Part shown: positions 1-7,053 of the stretch, piece by piece
Numbering within the stretch: the stretch's first letter is position 1
Layout of the letters: every line of letters begins with the position of its first letter
Source of the DNA: DATEEW01 sp035273665
Lineage (GTDB): Bacteria > Pseudomonadota > Gammaproteobacteria > Burkholderiales > SG8-39
DNA: 13,730 bases
Assembly: GCA_035273665.1 (NCBI GenBank)
Contig: DATEOW010000163.1
Location: forward strand, 1 to 13,730
Direction: 5' to 3'
Made by a program: the position numbers and the translations under genes
Notes under the pieces: model-generated
What the model was told of the DNA's origin: nothing
The model's database searches: none
What the model saw: the letters and a program-made list of their open reading frames with translations, nothing else

Positions 1-777
1 TGGGTTGAAGCGCAGACCAGTCAGAAGCTCGGCTACGTCGAACAACTCTATACATTTGGCGACCGATATCGCGATCCGGGCGGTAGCGACTTGCGCTCCT
101 TGTCCATCGGTTATTTAGCGCTCGTACAAGAAGCTGGGGACGCCGGTGTCGCCGAGTGGCGGGATTGGTATCGCTACTTTCCCTGGGAAGATTGGCGGGG
201 TGGGCGGCCGGAAGTCGTCAACAGAATCCTCGGGCGCTTGAAGAAGTGGACACAAGAAGCGGGTACGGGCGCGGAAAAAAGACTTCGCGAAGCACGCGTG
301 CGCCGGACATTCGGTTCCACACAGTTGCCTTGGAACGATGAGCCGGTCCTTGAGCGCTATGAATTGCTCTATGAGGCGCGGCTCGTGCCCGAAGCCCATC
401 GTGACCGCGGCATGAAGGCGCCGTGGTCGGCGGAGGTCATCAATGAAGGGGACCCGATGATCGCGGATCATCGCCGGATTCTTGCAACGGCCATTTCACG
501 GCTGCGCGGGAAGATCAAATATCGGCCCGTTGTTTTCGAGTTGATGCCACCTACCTTTCCGCTCGGTCAGCTACAAGCGACGGTGGAAGCGTTATCCGGC
601 GTACGTTTGCACAAGCCTAATTTCAGAAGGTTGGTGGAGGGTCTTGGTTTGGTTGAGGAAACCGGGCAGACCACAACAAAGACGGGTGGCCGTCCGGCCC
701 GACTGGTGCAGTTCCGTCGGGAAGTCTTGATCGAGCGCCTCGCACCGGGTCTGCGCCTTCCGATTGCAAAACTTTGA
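1..777 (+). CDS. nadQ: NadQ/NrtR-type Nudix-related transcriptional regulator of NAD synthesis (5' end cut off)
   Basis: The reading frame is open from base 1 to the TGA at 775-777, giving 258 visible residues, so the true start lies upstream of the window. Seen: an N-terminal stretch with YVEQLYTFGD (visible residues 12-21) followed by SLSIGYLALV, which resembles the Nudix-like domain of the COG4111 / NrtR-type NAD regulators. The C-terminal part (about residues 179-240) looks like their winged helix: FELMP, LQATVEALSG, NFRR at 207-210, then GRPARLVQF. Family knowledge: these proteins are non-hydrolytic Nudix sensors fused to a DNA-binding domain that repress NAD synthesis genes. The preceding Nudix box cannot be assessed because it lies at or beyond the window edge. 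The gene sits directly upstream of nadA and two palindromes, which supports local control of nadABC. The TTG at 91 is not a credible start because conserved sequence continues upstream of it. The symbol nadQ rests on recalled family resemblance, and NrtR is the alternative name. Confidence 0.85.
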   Translation, partial: WVEAQTSQKLGYVEQLYTFGDRYRDPGGSDLRSLSIGYLALVQEAGDAGVAEWRDWYRYFPWEDWRGGRPEVVNRILGRLKKWTQEAGTGAEKRLREARVRRTFGSTQLPWNDEPVLERYELLYEARLVPEAHRDRGMKAPWSAEVINEGDPMIADHRRILATAISRLRGKIKYRPVVFELMPPTFPLGQLQATVEALSGVRLHKPNFRRLVEGLGLVEETGQTTTKTGGRPARLVQFRREVLIERLAPGLRLPIAKL

Positions 778-786
778 TGTAGGCCC

Positions 787-814
787 TTGACGTCCTTATT
801 CTCATGTCTAGAAT
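787..814 (+). promoter_or_regulatory. Sigma70-like promoter upstream of nadA
   Basis: A -35 element TTGACG (787-792, 5 of 6 to consensus) and a -10 element TAGAAT (809-814, 5 of 6) are separated by 16 bp. This is the best promoter match between nadQ and nadA and predicts a transcript start near 820-822. Operator 1 (796-816) fills the spacer and covers the -10, so a bound repressor would block polymerase. The predicted start is immediately upstream of a hairpin with a T-run, which makes its output uncertain. A weaker alternative is CTCACA (847-852) with AATAAC (869-874), also 16 bp apart and overlapping operator 2. Confidence 0.55.
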
Positions 815-816
815 AA
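796..816. promoter_or_regulatory. Operator 1, probable NadQ-binding palindrome
   Basis: The arms TTATTCT (796-802) and AGAATAA (810-816) are separated by 7 bp. Flanking bases extend the symmetry to CCTTATTCT/AGAATAAGG (794-818). It begins with the same nine bases, TTATTCTCA, as operator 2, centre to centre 57 bp away, but the inner two positions of its right arm are not symmetric. It overlaps the predicted -10 element. Assignment to NadQ is inferred from the neighbouring regulator gene and from the copy number and position of the sites. Confidence 0.7.
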
Positions 817-822
817 GGCCTG

Positions 823-842
823 CCGAGCTTACTCGGTTTTTT
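823..842 (+). terminator. Short intrinsic terminator-like hairpin between nadQ and nadA
   Basis: CCGAG (823-827) and CTCGG (832-836) form a perfect 5-bp stem with a CTTA loop, followed at once by six T (837-842). It lies 45 nt after the nadQ stop, a normal place for the nadQ terminator. The stem is short, so strength is uncertain. Because the best nadA promoter would start transcription at about its first base, it may instead act as a 5'-terminal stem-loop of the nadA transcript or as an early terminator. Confidence 0.6.
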
Positions 843-852
843 CCGGCTCACA

Positions 853-873
853 TTATTCTCATTGTGAGAATAA
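853..873. promoter_or_regulatory. Operator 2, perfect 21-bp palindrome upstream of nadA
   Basis: The arms TTATTCTCA (853-861) and TGAGAATAA (865-873) are perfect reverse complements around a TTG centre. It lies 22 bp before the nadA start codon and 10 bp before the AAAGGA ribosome binding site (884-889). As DNA it is a strong candidate for a dimeric repressor site. If transcribed it could also fold into a 9-bp RNA hairpin beside the ribosome binding site. Linkage to NadQ is inferred. Confidence 0.8.
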
Positions 874-895
874 CGCCACCGGCAAAGGACGAACG

Positions 896-1927
896 ATGAA
901 CGCTGTCGCGTTTCCGATTCACATCTTCAACGAGAAAGCCGCCGGCTTTACGCCGGAGGTTGCCGCACGCATGGCGCCGCTCTATGAACGGGTGAAGCAT
1001 GTCGTGGCCGATTTCAAATGGCCGGAATTTGCGCCCGATATCGACGCGATTCTCAAGTTGAAGGAAGAGAAGAACGCGGTGATTCTGGCGCATAACTACC
1101 AGACGCCCGAAATCTTCCACACAGTGGCCGATTTTGTCGGCGACAGCTTGGCTCTGGCGCGTGAAGCGGCAAAAGCGGATGCGGACGTGATTGTCATGGC
1201 CGGTGTGCACTTCATGGCGGAAACCGCCAAGCTCATCAATCCCGAGAAGACCGTACTTATCCCCAATATGGAAGCGGGTTGCTCCTTGGCCGATTCCATC
1301 ACAGGCGCCGATGTGCGTCTGATGCGCGAGAGATACCCCGGGGTGCCGGTCGTTACCTATGTGAACACCTCCGCGGAAGTCAAAGCGGAAAGCGATATTT
1401 GCTGCACTTCCGGTAACGCGGTGAAAGTCGTGGAAAGTCTCGGTGTGCCACGAGTCATGATGCTGCCGGACGAATTTCTGGCGAAGAATGTCGCCGCGCA
1501 AACCAAGGTGGAAATCATTTCGTGGGCGGGCCACTGCGAGGTGCATGAGCGCTTCACCCCGAAGGACATCAAAGCATTCCGGGTCATGTATCCCGGTGTC
1601 GTCGTGCTTGCACATCCGGAATGTCCCCCCGAAGTGGTAGCGGAAGCGGATTACACCGGTTCGACCGCCGGTATGATCAATTATGTAGGTGAGAAAAAGC
1701 CGCCGCGCGTGGTTCTGATCACCGAATGCTCAATGAGCGACAACGTTGCGGTCCAATATCCGGATATCCAATTCGTGCGGCCTTGTCAGATGTGTCCGCA
1801 CATGAAGCGCATCACCTTATCAGGCATCCGTCGCGCGCTGGAAAACATGCAGCACGAAGTGAACATCGATCCAGCGTTGGCGCCGAGGGCGCGTAGGGCG
1901 ATCGAACGCATGCTTGCTGTGAAATAA
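896..1927 (+). CDS. nadA: Quinolinate synthase NadA
   Basis: NadA condenses iminoaspartate from NadB with dihydroxyacetone phosphate to make quinolinate, using an oxygen-sensitive [4Fe-4S] cluster in the cytosol. The protein has 343 residues, close to the E. coli enzyme. Seen: the substrate-binding HNYQ at 66-69, and the three conserved cysteine regions MEAGCS (C129), HPEC (C243) and CQMCPHM (C297/C300, with C300 the likely ligand). Other family landmarks are TYVNTSAEVKAESD at 154-167, ICCTSGNA at 168-175, and ADYTGSTAGM at 251-260. The ATG is preceded by AAAGGA at 884-889 with good spacing. It is the first gene of the nad-bio cluster, downstream of two palindromic operators. The stop at 1925-1927 lies 24 nt before nadB. 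Confidence 0.98.
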   Translation: MNAVAFPIHIFNEKAAGFTPEVAARMAPLYERVKHVVADFKWPEFAPDIDAILKLKEEKNAVILAHNYQTPEIFHTVADFVGDSLALAREAAKADADVIVMAGVHFMAETAKLINPEKTVLIPNMEAGCSLADSITGADVRLMRERYPGVPVVTYVNTSAEVKAESDICCTSGNAVKVVESLGVPRVMMLPDEFLAKNVAAQTKVEIISWAGHCEVHERFTPKDIKAFRVMYPGVVVLAHPECPPEVVAEADYTGSTAGMINYVGEKKPPRVVLITECSMSDNVAVQYPDIQFVRPCQMCPHMKRITLSGIRRALENMQHEVNIDPALAPRARRAIERMLAVK

Positions 1928-1936
1928 CGACCCAGG

Positions 1937-1944
1937 TTGAGGAG
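1937..1944 (+). promoter_or_regulatory. Ribosome binding site that fixes the nadB start
   Basis: TTGAGGAG contains a GAGGAG Shine-Dalgarno core (1939-1944) seven bases before the ATG at 1952. A possible in-frame TTG start at 1937 would lie inside this element, so the ATG is preferred. Confidence 0.75.
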
Positions 1945-1951
1945 CGCATCA

Positions 1952-3505
1952 ATGAACGCTTTCTCTGAGCAAAAAGTTATTGTCGTCGGTGCCGGCATAG
2001 CGGGTCTTGCGACGGCGCTGCGACTATCGCCTTTGCCGGTTAGCTTGTTGGTGAAAGCGCCATTGGGCACTGAGGCGTCCACGCCTTGGGCGCAAGGGGG
2101 AATCGCTGCGGCGGTTGGAGCGGATGACGCGCCGTCTTTACACGCGGCGGATACGCTGAAGGCGGCCGCGCAGCATGGTGATGAAAGCATCACTAGCCGG
2201 GTGACTACTGCTGCCGCCGCTTGTATCGAAGCGCTTATTCGTGACGGCGTGCAATTTGATCGAAATGCGGAGGGCGCGCTGGCGCTGGGTCTCGAAGCGG
2301 CACACTCGCGTCGCCGTATCGTGCATGCCGGCGGGGATGCTACCGGTCGCGAAGTCGTCAATGCGCTCATCGCAAAAGTTCGTTCAACAGCGAGTATTGA
2401 GGTGCTGGACGATGTGCTCGTCACCGAACTGGTTCTCCAAGACGGTGTGGTGAGAGGCGTGAAGGGCGTGCGCAACGGGCTGCCCCTTTACATGGCTGCT
2501 CGTGCAGTGGTGCTGGCTACCGGCGGCGCGGGTGGCTTATACCAAAGCACCACAAATCCACTCGGCTCAATCGGTAGCGGCTTCGTCTTGGCCGCCCGCG
2601 CGGGCGCGGTTTTACGCGATGTGGAATTCGTGCAATTTCACCCGACGGCGATGGCCGTGGGTCGCGATCCCATGCCGCTCGCGACCGAGGCCTTGCGCGG
2701 CGAAGGCGCTATTCTGGTGAATAGCAGCGGCGATCGTTTCATGTCCGAAGTGCCCGGACAGGAATTGGCGGCGCGCGATGTGGTCGCCCGTGTGATCTGG
2801 CGTGAAATCGAAGCGGGCAGTGATGTCTATCTGGACACTCGGCAAAAAATCGGCGCGAGTTTTCCACAGCGCTTTCCCGCGGTCTACGCGTTGTGCCAGG
2901 CGGCGGGCATTGATCCGATCAAACAACCAATTCCGGTACGCCCTGCGGCGCACTATCACATGGGCGGCGTCGCGGTGAATCAATATGGTCGCAGCAGCGT
3001 GCCTGGTCTGTGGGCTTGCGGTGAAGTGGCGGCTACTGGTTTTCATGGGGCAAACCGTCTTGCAAGCAATTCTTTGCTTGAAGCGATCGCCTATGCGAAT
3101 TGGATTGCGGACGATATTGCTGCCGCGGAGACGCCGCGCGTGGCGCGCCTGCAGTCGGTCGATATCGATTTCATTCCTCGAGCCGCAAAACCATCGCAAG
3201 TCGCCTATTTGCGCGACCTCATGACGCGCCATGTCGGTGTCACGCGTGAGGAGGACGGCTTATTGAAAGCGATTCACGAGTTGAGCGATATCGCTTTCGA
3301 CCGATCGGCCGTGGCGGACCGCGCCTTGGCGGGGCTGTTTATCGCACTGGCCGCCCATCTGCGAACCGAAAGCCGCGGCGCGCATTTCCGTAGTGACCAT
3401 CCGGAAACCCGAATTGAGTGGGCTCATCGCATCGAGCTCACGCTCGACGATTTGCAAACGGAAGTTCAGCGCCTACAACCCGGACGCGTCGCCGCGCGCG
3501 CATGA
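1952..3505 (+). CDS. nadB: L-aspartate oxidase NadB
   Basis: NadB is an FAD enzyme that oxidises L-aspartate to iminoaspartate, the substrate of NadA. The 517-residue protein belongs to the succinate dehydrogenase/fumarate reductase flavoprotein family. Seen: the dinucleotide-binding GAGIAG at 13-18, ATGGAGGLY at 189-197, QFHPTA at 228-233, RGEGA at 249-253, ARDVVAR at 274-280 (R275 matches the active-site arginine of the family), HYHMGG at 334-339, GANRLASNSLLEA at 366-378, and the C-terminal TESRGAHFRSD at 472-482. The ATG at 1952 follows a strong GAGGAG. The stop overlaps the nadC start in an ATGA arrangement, suggesting translational coupling. No residue expected for activity appears to be missing. 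Confidence 0.98.
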   Translation: MNAFSEQKVIVVGAGIAGLATALRLSPLPVSLLVKAPLGTEASTPWAQGGIAAAVGADDAPSLHAADTLKAAAQHGDESITSRVTTAAAACIEALIRDGVQFDRNAEGALALGLEAAHSRRRIVHAGGDATGREVVNALIAKVRSTASIEVLDDVLVTELVLQDGVVRGVKGVRNGLPLYMAARAVVLATGGAGGLYQSTTNPLGSIGSGFVLAARAGAVLRDVEFVQFHPTAMAVGRDPMPLATEALRGEGAILVNSSGDRFMSEVPGQELAARDVVARVIWREIEAGSDVYLDTRQKIGASFPQRFPAVYALCQAAGIDPIKQPIPVRPAAHYHMGGVAVNQYGRSSVPGLWACGEVAATGFHGANRLASNSLLEAIAYANWIADDIAAAETPRVARLQSVDIDFIPRAAKPSQVAYLRDLMTRHVGVTREEDGLLKAIHELSDIAFDRSAVADRALAGLFIALAAHLRTESRGAHFRSDHPETRIEWAHRIELTLDDLQTEVQRLQPGRVAARA

Positions 3506-4350
3506 TTATCGACGCCTTGCCCGACCTCTTGGTCGAGCCTCTCGTTCGCGCCGCTTTGGCCGAGGATCTGGGACGGGCTGGGGATATCACTTCCGCCGCG
3601 ATCTTTCCTCCAGGAACGCAGATGCGTGCGGTAATGGCGACGCGGAAGCCGGGCATTCTCGCCGGCATACAAACCGCAAGGCTTGCTTTTCGACTGATCG
3701 ATCCTCTCCTCGATATCCAAATGCTGAAGCAAGACGGTGAAAAACTTGCGCCGGGCGACCGAGTGTTGCAGGTGAGCGGTGATGCGCGTGCGATCCTTGC
3801 TGCGGAGCGTGTGGCGTTGAATTTTGTCTGTAGGCTCTCCGGCATTGCGACGGCCACCGCAGCGCTCGTGGAAGCGGCGCGGCCTCACAAGGCGCGCATC
3901 GCTTGCACGCGTAAAACAACCCCCGGATTACGCGCCTTGGAAAAATACGGCGTGCGCGTAGGCGGTGGCGTGAATCATCGTTATGGGCTCGACGATGCCG
4001 TGCTCATCAAGGATAACCACATCGCCGTTGCGGGCGGGGTTCGAGTCGCAATCGAACGGGCTCGTGCGGCGATAGGGCATTTGGTCAAAATCGAAGTGGA
4101 GATCGACACACTCGCGCAGCTTGATGAGGCGCTGGCAGCCGGAGTCGATGCGGTCTTGCTCGACAATATGCAACCGGAGCAGTTGCGTGAAGCGGTTCGT
4201 AAAGTCGCGGGGCGTGCCACAGTCGAAGCATCCGGCGGCGTGACGCTCGCTTCCGTGCCCGCGATCGCCGCAACGGGGGTCGATATTATTTCAGCCGGCT
4301 GGTTGACCCATAGCGCGCCCATTCTCGATCTAGGCCTCGACGTCCTGTAG
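3502..4350 (+). CDS. nadC: Quinolinate (nicotinate-nucleotide) phosphoribosyltransferase NadC
   Basis: NadC converts quinolinate and phosphoribosyl pyrophosphate to nicotinate mononucleotide with loss of CO2, joining de novo synthesis to the common NAD pathway. The protein has 282 residues, a usual length. Seen: EDLGRAGDITS at 21-31, the phosphate and quinolinate binding residues in TRKTTPGLRALEKYG (136-150), NHRYGLDDAVLIKDNHI (158-174, with H159, R160 and K170), EVE at 198-200, LLDN at 219-222 and ASGG at 243-246. The chosen ATG overlaps the nadB stop by four bases. The frame stays open upstream to 3418, but that region is coding nadB. The stop is 9 nt before bioF. Confidence 0.98.
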   Translation: MIIDALPDLLVEPLVRAALAEDLGRAGDITSAAIFPPGTQMRAVMATRKPGILAGIQTARLAFRLIDPLLDIQMLKQDGEKLAPGDRVLQVSGDARAILAAERVALNFVCRLSGIATATAALVEAARPHKARIACTRKTTPGLRALEKYGVRVGGGVNHRYGLDDAVLIKDNHIAVAGGVRVAIERARAAIGHLVKIEVEIDTLAQLDEALAAGVDAVLLDNMQPEQLREAVRKVAGRATVEASGGVTLASVPAIAATGVDIISAGWLTHSAPILDLGLDVL

Positions 4351-4359
4351 GCTTCGGGT

Positions 4360-5526
4360 ATGAGAGATATTGAAGCCAATCTGCGCGAATTCGAGCGTCG
4401 CGACCTTTTGCGCGTTCGGCGCACAGTGGAGTCGTCTTCCGGCGCTCGAATGACGGTCGATGGAGGCGAACGCCTTGCCTTTTGCAATAACGATTATTTG
4501 GGTTTGTCGAAACACCCCGCCTTAATCGATGCGTTGAAAAGCGGCGCGGATCGATATGGCGCAGGTGCAGGCGCTTCAGCGCTGATCAGCGGGCACACCG
4601 CTGTGCACGAACAACTCGAGGAGCGTCTCGCCGCTTTTGTGCGTATGCCGCGCGCGCTGCATTTTTCGACAGGATATATGGCAAATCTCGCCGTACTACC
4701 GGCGCTCGCGAGCGCCGGCGACACGATTTTTGCCGACAGTTTGAATCATGCTTCGCTTATTGACGCAGGCCGTCTTGCACGTGCGGAAGTGGTGGAATAT
4801 CCGCATTGCGATGTGAGCTTCCTCGAAGAGCGACTTGCGGAATGTAAAAGCGAAGGGAAAATCGTCGTTACCGATGCCGTGTTCAGCATGGACGGCGATA
4901 TCGCTCCCTTACCGACCCTCTTGGCTTTATGCGAGCGATTCAATGCGACACTCATCGTTGATGACGCGCACGGTTTCGGCATCCTCGGCTCCGAAGGCCG
5001 CGGTGCACTCGCGCATTGCAATCTTTCTTCGCCACGTCTCGTCTATATCGGCACATTGGGAAAAGCGGCAGGTGTTGCCGGTGCTTTCGTCGCCGCCGAG
5101 GAAGCGGTGATTGAATGGCTGATCCAGCGCGGCCGGACTTACGTTTATACGACCGCGCCACCGCCGGCCTTGAGCGCCGCTTTGCTCGCTAGCATTGACC
5201 TGATCGGCAGCAGCGAGGGTGAAGCGCGACGCGCTTGCCTGCGCTCACATATCGCGAGGTTGCGATCCGGTTTGAGTGGTTTGCGGTGGTCTTTGCTTGA
5301 ATCGGATACTGCCATACAACCTTTGCTCATCGGCTCCAACAAAATGACGCTCGATCTCATGCATCGTCTCTACGATTGCGGCATATGGGTGCCGGCGATC
5401 CGTCCTCCAACGGTGCCGCAAGGTAGTTCGCGTTTGCGCATCTCGTTGAGCGCGGCGCATAGCGAGGCGGACATCGATCAATTGACCGATGCTCTGCATG
5501 ATTGCGCATCGCAACTCGCTGCATGA
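4360..5526 (+). CDS. bioF: 8-amino-7-oxononanoate synthase BioF
   Basis: BioF is a PLP enzyme that condenses pimeloyl-ACP (or pimeloyl-CoA) with L-alanine to give 8-amino-7-oxononanoate, the first step of biotin ring assembly. The 388-residue length is typical of alpha-oxoamine synthases. Seen: NNDYLGLSKHP at 43-53, ASALISGHTAVH at 72-83, DSLNHASLIDA at 126-136, the PLP-contacting DDAHGFGILG at 201-210, and TLGKAAGVAGAF at 232-243, where K235 is the Schiff-base lysine. The ATG lies 9 nt after nadC with only a weak ribosome binding sequence, and no convincing new promoter precedes it, so it is probably expressed with nadABC. Confidence 0.97.
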   Translation: MRDIEANLREFERRDLLRVRRTVESSSGARMTVDGGERLAFCNNDYLGLSKHPALIDALKSGADRYGAGAGASALISGHTAVHEQLEERLAAFVRMPRALHFSTGYMANLAVLPALASAGDTIFADSLNHASLIDAGRLARAEVVEYPHCDVSFLEERLAECKSEGKIVVTDAVFSMDGDIAPLPTLLALCERFNATLIVDDAHGFGILGSEGRGALAHCNLSSPRLVYIGTLGKAAGVAGAFVAAEEAVIEWLIQRGRTYVYTTAPPPALSAALLASIDLIGSSEGEARRACLRSHIARLRSGLSGLRWSLLESDTAIQPLLIGSNKMTLDLMHRLYDCGIWVPAIRPPTVPQGSSRLRISLSAAHSEADIDQLTDALHDCASQLAA

Positions 5527-6281
5527 TTGCAGTACATACGGTGGGTGAAGGCCCGGATTTATTTATGCTGCCCGGTTGGGGGATGCATCGCGGAATGTGG
5601 GGCGACCTACCGGTCCGCCTCGCGGAAGTGTCGCGCACACATGCCTGTGAACTGCCGGGTTATGGCGATAATCAAGGGGTCGTGCCGATACTCGACGACC
5701 TAGTCGATGAGCTCTCAAAGCGCGCGCCCCCAAAATTGGATGTTCTCGGATGGTCTTTGGGCGGTATGCTCGCAATGCTCTGGGCTTTGCGGTATCCCGC
5801 CCAGGTGAGACGTTTGGTTTTGATCGGCAGTACCCCGAGCTTTATCGTCCGGGAAAATTGGCGTATGGGGACGCCCGCCGAAGTGCTCGGCAATTTTTCC
5901 ATTGCATTGCGCGTGGATCCTGACAGTCTGATGGAGAACTTCATGCGCGGGATGAGTGAAGGCGAAGAAGCGCCTGAAGAAATGAACGCCAAACTGAGAG
6001 CACTTTTCGCGAACTACCCGCGCGCATCAAAGGATGCGTTGAGCGCGGGCCTCGAATGGCTGCGCGACATTGACTTGCGCGAAGCGCTTCGACATATGGA
6101 GCAAAAAGTGTTGTTGGTCCATGGCGAAAAAGATGTCATCACCTCTGTCGCCGCATCTCGCCGTATGGCCAAGCTGTTTCCAAACGTCCGACTGAAAATC
6201 GTTGATGCTTGCGGCCATGCCCCTCACCTATCGCACACGCCGCAGGTGTGCGCAGTGATCCGTCAATTTCTGCATGAATGA
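5523..6281 (+). CDS. bioH: Pimeloyl-ACP methyl ester carboxylesterase BioH
   Basis: BioH is a 252-residue alpha/beta hydrolase. In the family it removes the methyl ester from pimeloyl-ACP, ending chain elongation and releasing pimeloyl-ACP for BioF. Seen: the nucleophile elbow GWSLGG at 76-81 (S78), the acid in HGEKDVI (D204) and the base in DACGHAPH (H232), with spacing like E. coli BioH. LPGWGMHRGMW (16-26) matches the BioH oxyanion region, although the usual His of the HGW motif is Pro17 here. The ATG at 5523 overlaps the bioF stop (ATGA), and an upstream in-frame TTG at 5502 lies inside bioF. Placement directly before bioC supports BioH over a generic hydrolase. Confidence 0.92.
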   Translation: MIAVHTVGEGPDLFMLPGWGMHRGMWGDLPVRLAEVSRTHACELPGYGDNQGVVPILDDLVDELSKRAPPKLDVLGWSLGGMLAMLWALRYPAQVRRLVLIGSTPSFIVRENWRMGTPAEVLGNFSIALRVDPDSLMENFMRGMSEGEEAPEEMNAKLRALFANYPRASKDALSAGLEWLRDIDLREALRHMEQKVLLVHGEKDVITSVAASRRMAKLFPNVRLKIVDACGHAPHLSHTPQVCAVIRQFLHE

Positions 6282-7050
6282 CGTCTATCTTCTGGAGCGC
6301 GGGAGCTTACGCCAGTCTTTCGATCAGGCGGCAGCGACTTACGATAGCGCAGCGAGCTTGCAGCGCAAAGCGGCTAAACACCTGCTCTCCAAGCTGGATC
6401 GCAGTCTATCGCCGCAAGTAGCGCTCGACCTTGGCTGCGGCACGGGACATGCCGGCACATTGTTTGTCCAGCGTTTTCCATTGACCAGATTTCTATATAC
6501 GGATCTCGCTTTCTCAATGGCGAGGCAAGCTGCGGAAGGAGGGCTGGCAATATGCGCGGACGCGAACGCGTTGCCCTTCGCAGATGCATGTGTCGATTTG
6601 CTGTGGTCCAATCTCATGATGCAATGGTGCAACGATTTGCCGCATACATTCGCGCAAATGCATGCGGTATGTCGGCCGGGCGCTACGCTGGCCTTCAGTA
6701 CCTTCGGGCCGGCCACATTGCAGGAATTGCGCAACAGCTTCGACGACGGGTACACGCATGTGAATCGCTTCGTCGCGGCGCATGAAATCGAGGCGCAATT
6801 GGAAACGGCCGGTTTTGCCGGCGTTCAATTAGAAAGTCAGCGCCGTGTCGTCCACTATGCTGAAGTGCTCGTGCTGATGCGCGAATTGAAATTCCTCGGC
6901 GCGAATAATGCGACATCGGGCCGTGCGCGTGGATTGACCGGTCGGCATCGCTGGCGGCAAATGATCGCCCGTTATGAGCGTCTGCGGAGCGGTGCGGGTT
7001 TGCCGGCGACTTATGAATTGATCTTTGTGATCGCTCGCAAGCGGAACTAG
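6274..7050 (+). CDS. bioC: Malonyl-ACP O-methyltransferase BioC
   Basis: BioC uses S-adenosylmethionine to methylate the free carboxyl of malonyl-ACP, disguising it so fatty-acid synthase can extend it to the pimeloyl chain; BioH later removes the methyl. The protein has 258 residues. Seen: N-terminal RQSFDQAAATYDSAASLQ (13-30), the SAM-binding VALDLGCGTG at 49-58, TDLAFSM at 76-82, and the BioC-typical ANALPFADACVDLLWSNLMM (97-116) followed by QWCNDLP. FSTFGPATLQEL (141-152) and LMRELKFLGANN (201-212) are further BioC signatures. The start overlaps bioH by 8 nt and no ribosome binding site is evident, so translation is probably coupled. Confidence 0.95.
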   Translation: MNDVYLLERGSLRQSFDQAAATYDSAASLQRKAAKHLLSKLDRSLSPQVALDLGCGTGHAGTLFVQRFPLTRFLYTDLAFSMARQAAEGGLAICADANALPFADACVDLLWSNLMMQWCNDLPHTFAQMHAVCRPGATLAFSTFGPATLQELRNSFDDGYTHVNRFVAAHEIEAQLETAGFAGVQLESQRRVVHYAEVLVLMRELKFLGANNATSGRARGLTGRHRWRQMIARYERLRSGAGLPATYELIFVIARKRN

Positions 7051-7053
7051 AAC

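Noticed and set aside
91..777. TTG at 91 as the start of the regulator gene
   Set aside because: The family motif YVEQLYTFGD lies upstream in the same open frame, so the gene continues beyond the window's left edge.
848..1615. 255-codon open frame on the minus strand opposite nadA
   Set aside because: It lies entirely antisense to the well-conserved nadA and its leader. The translation is His/Arg/Asp-rich with no recognisable domain, as expected for a shadow of codon bias.
1937..1951. In-frame TTG start for nadB five codons upstream
   Set aside because: The TTG is part of the TTGAGGAG ribosome binding site for the ATG at 1952.
3418..3501. Upstream in-frame extension of nadC
   Set aside because: It would overlap nadB by 88 nt, whereas the ATG at 3502 gives a normal-length NadC and an ATGA coupling with nadB.
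4303..4332. Possible promoter for bioF inside the end of nadC (TTGACC, then GATCTA after 18 bp)
   Set aside because: The -35 is good but the -10 matches only about two of six positions, so it is not strong enough to call. It is the place to look if the single-operon idea fails.
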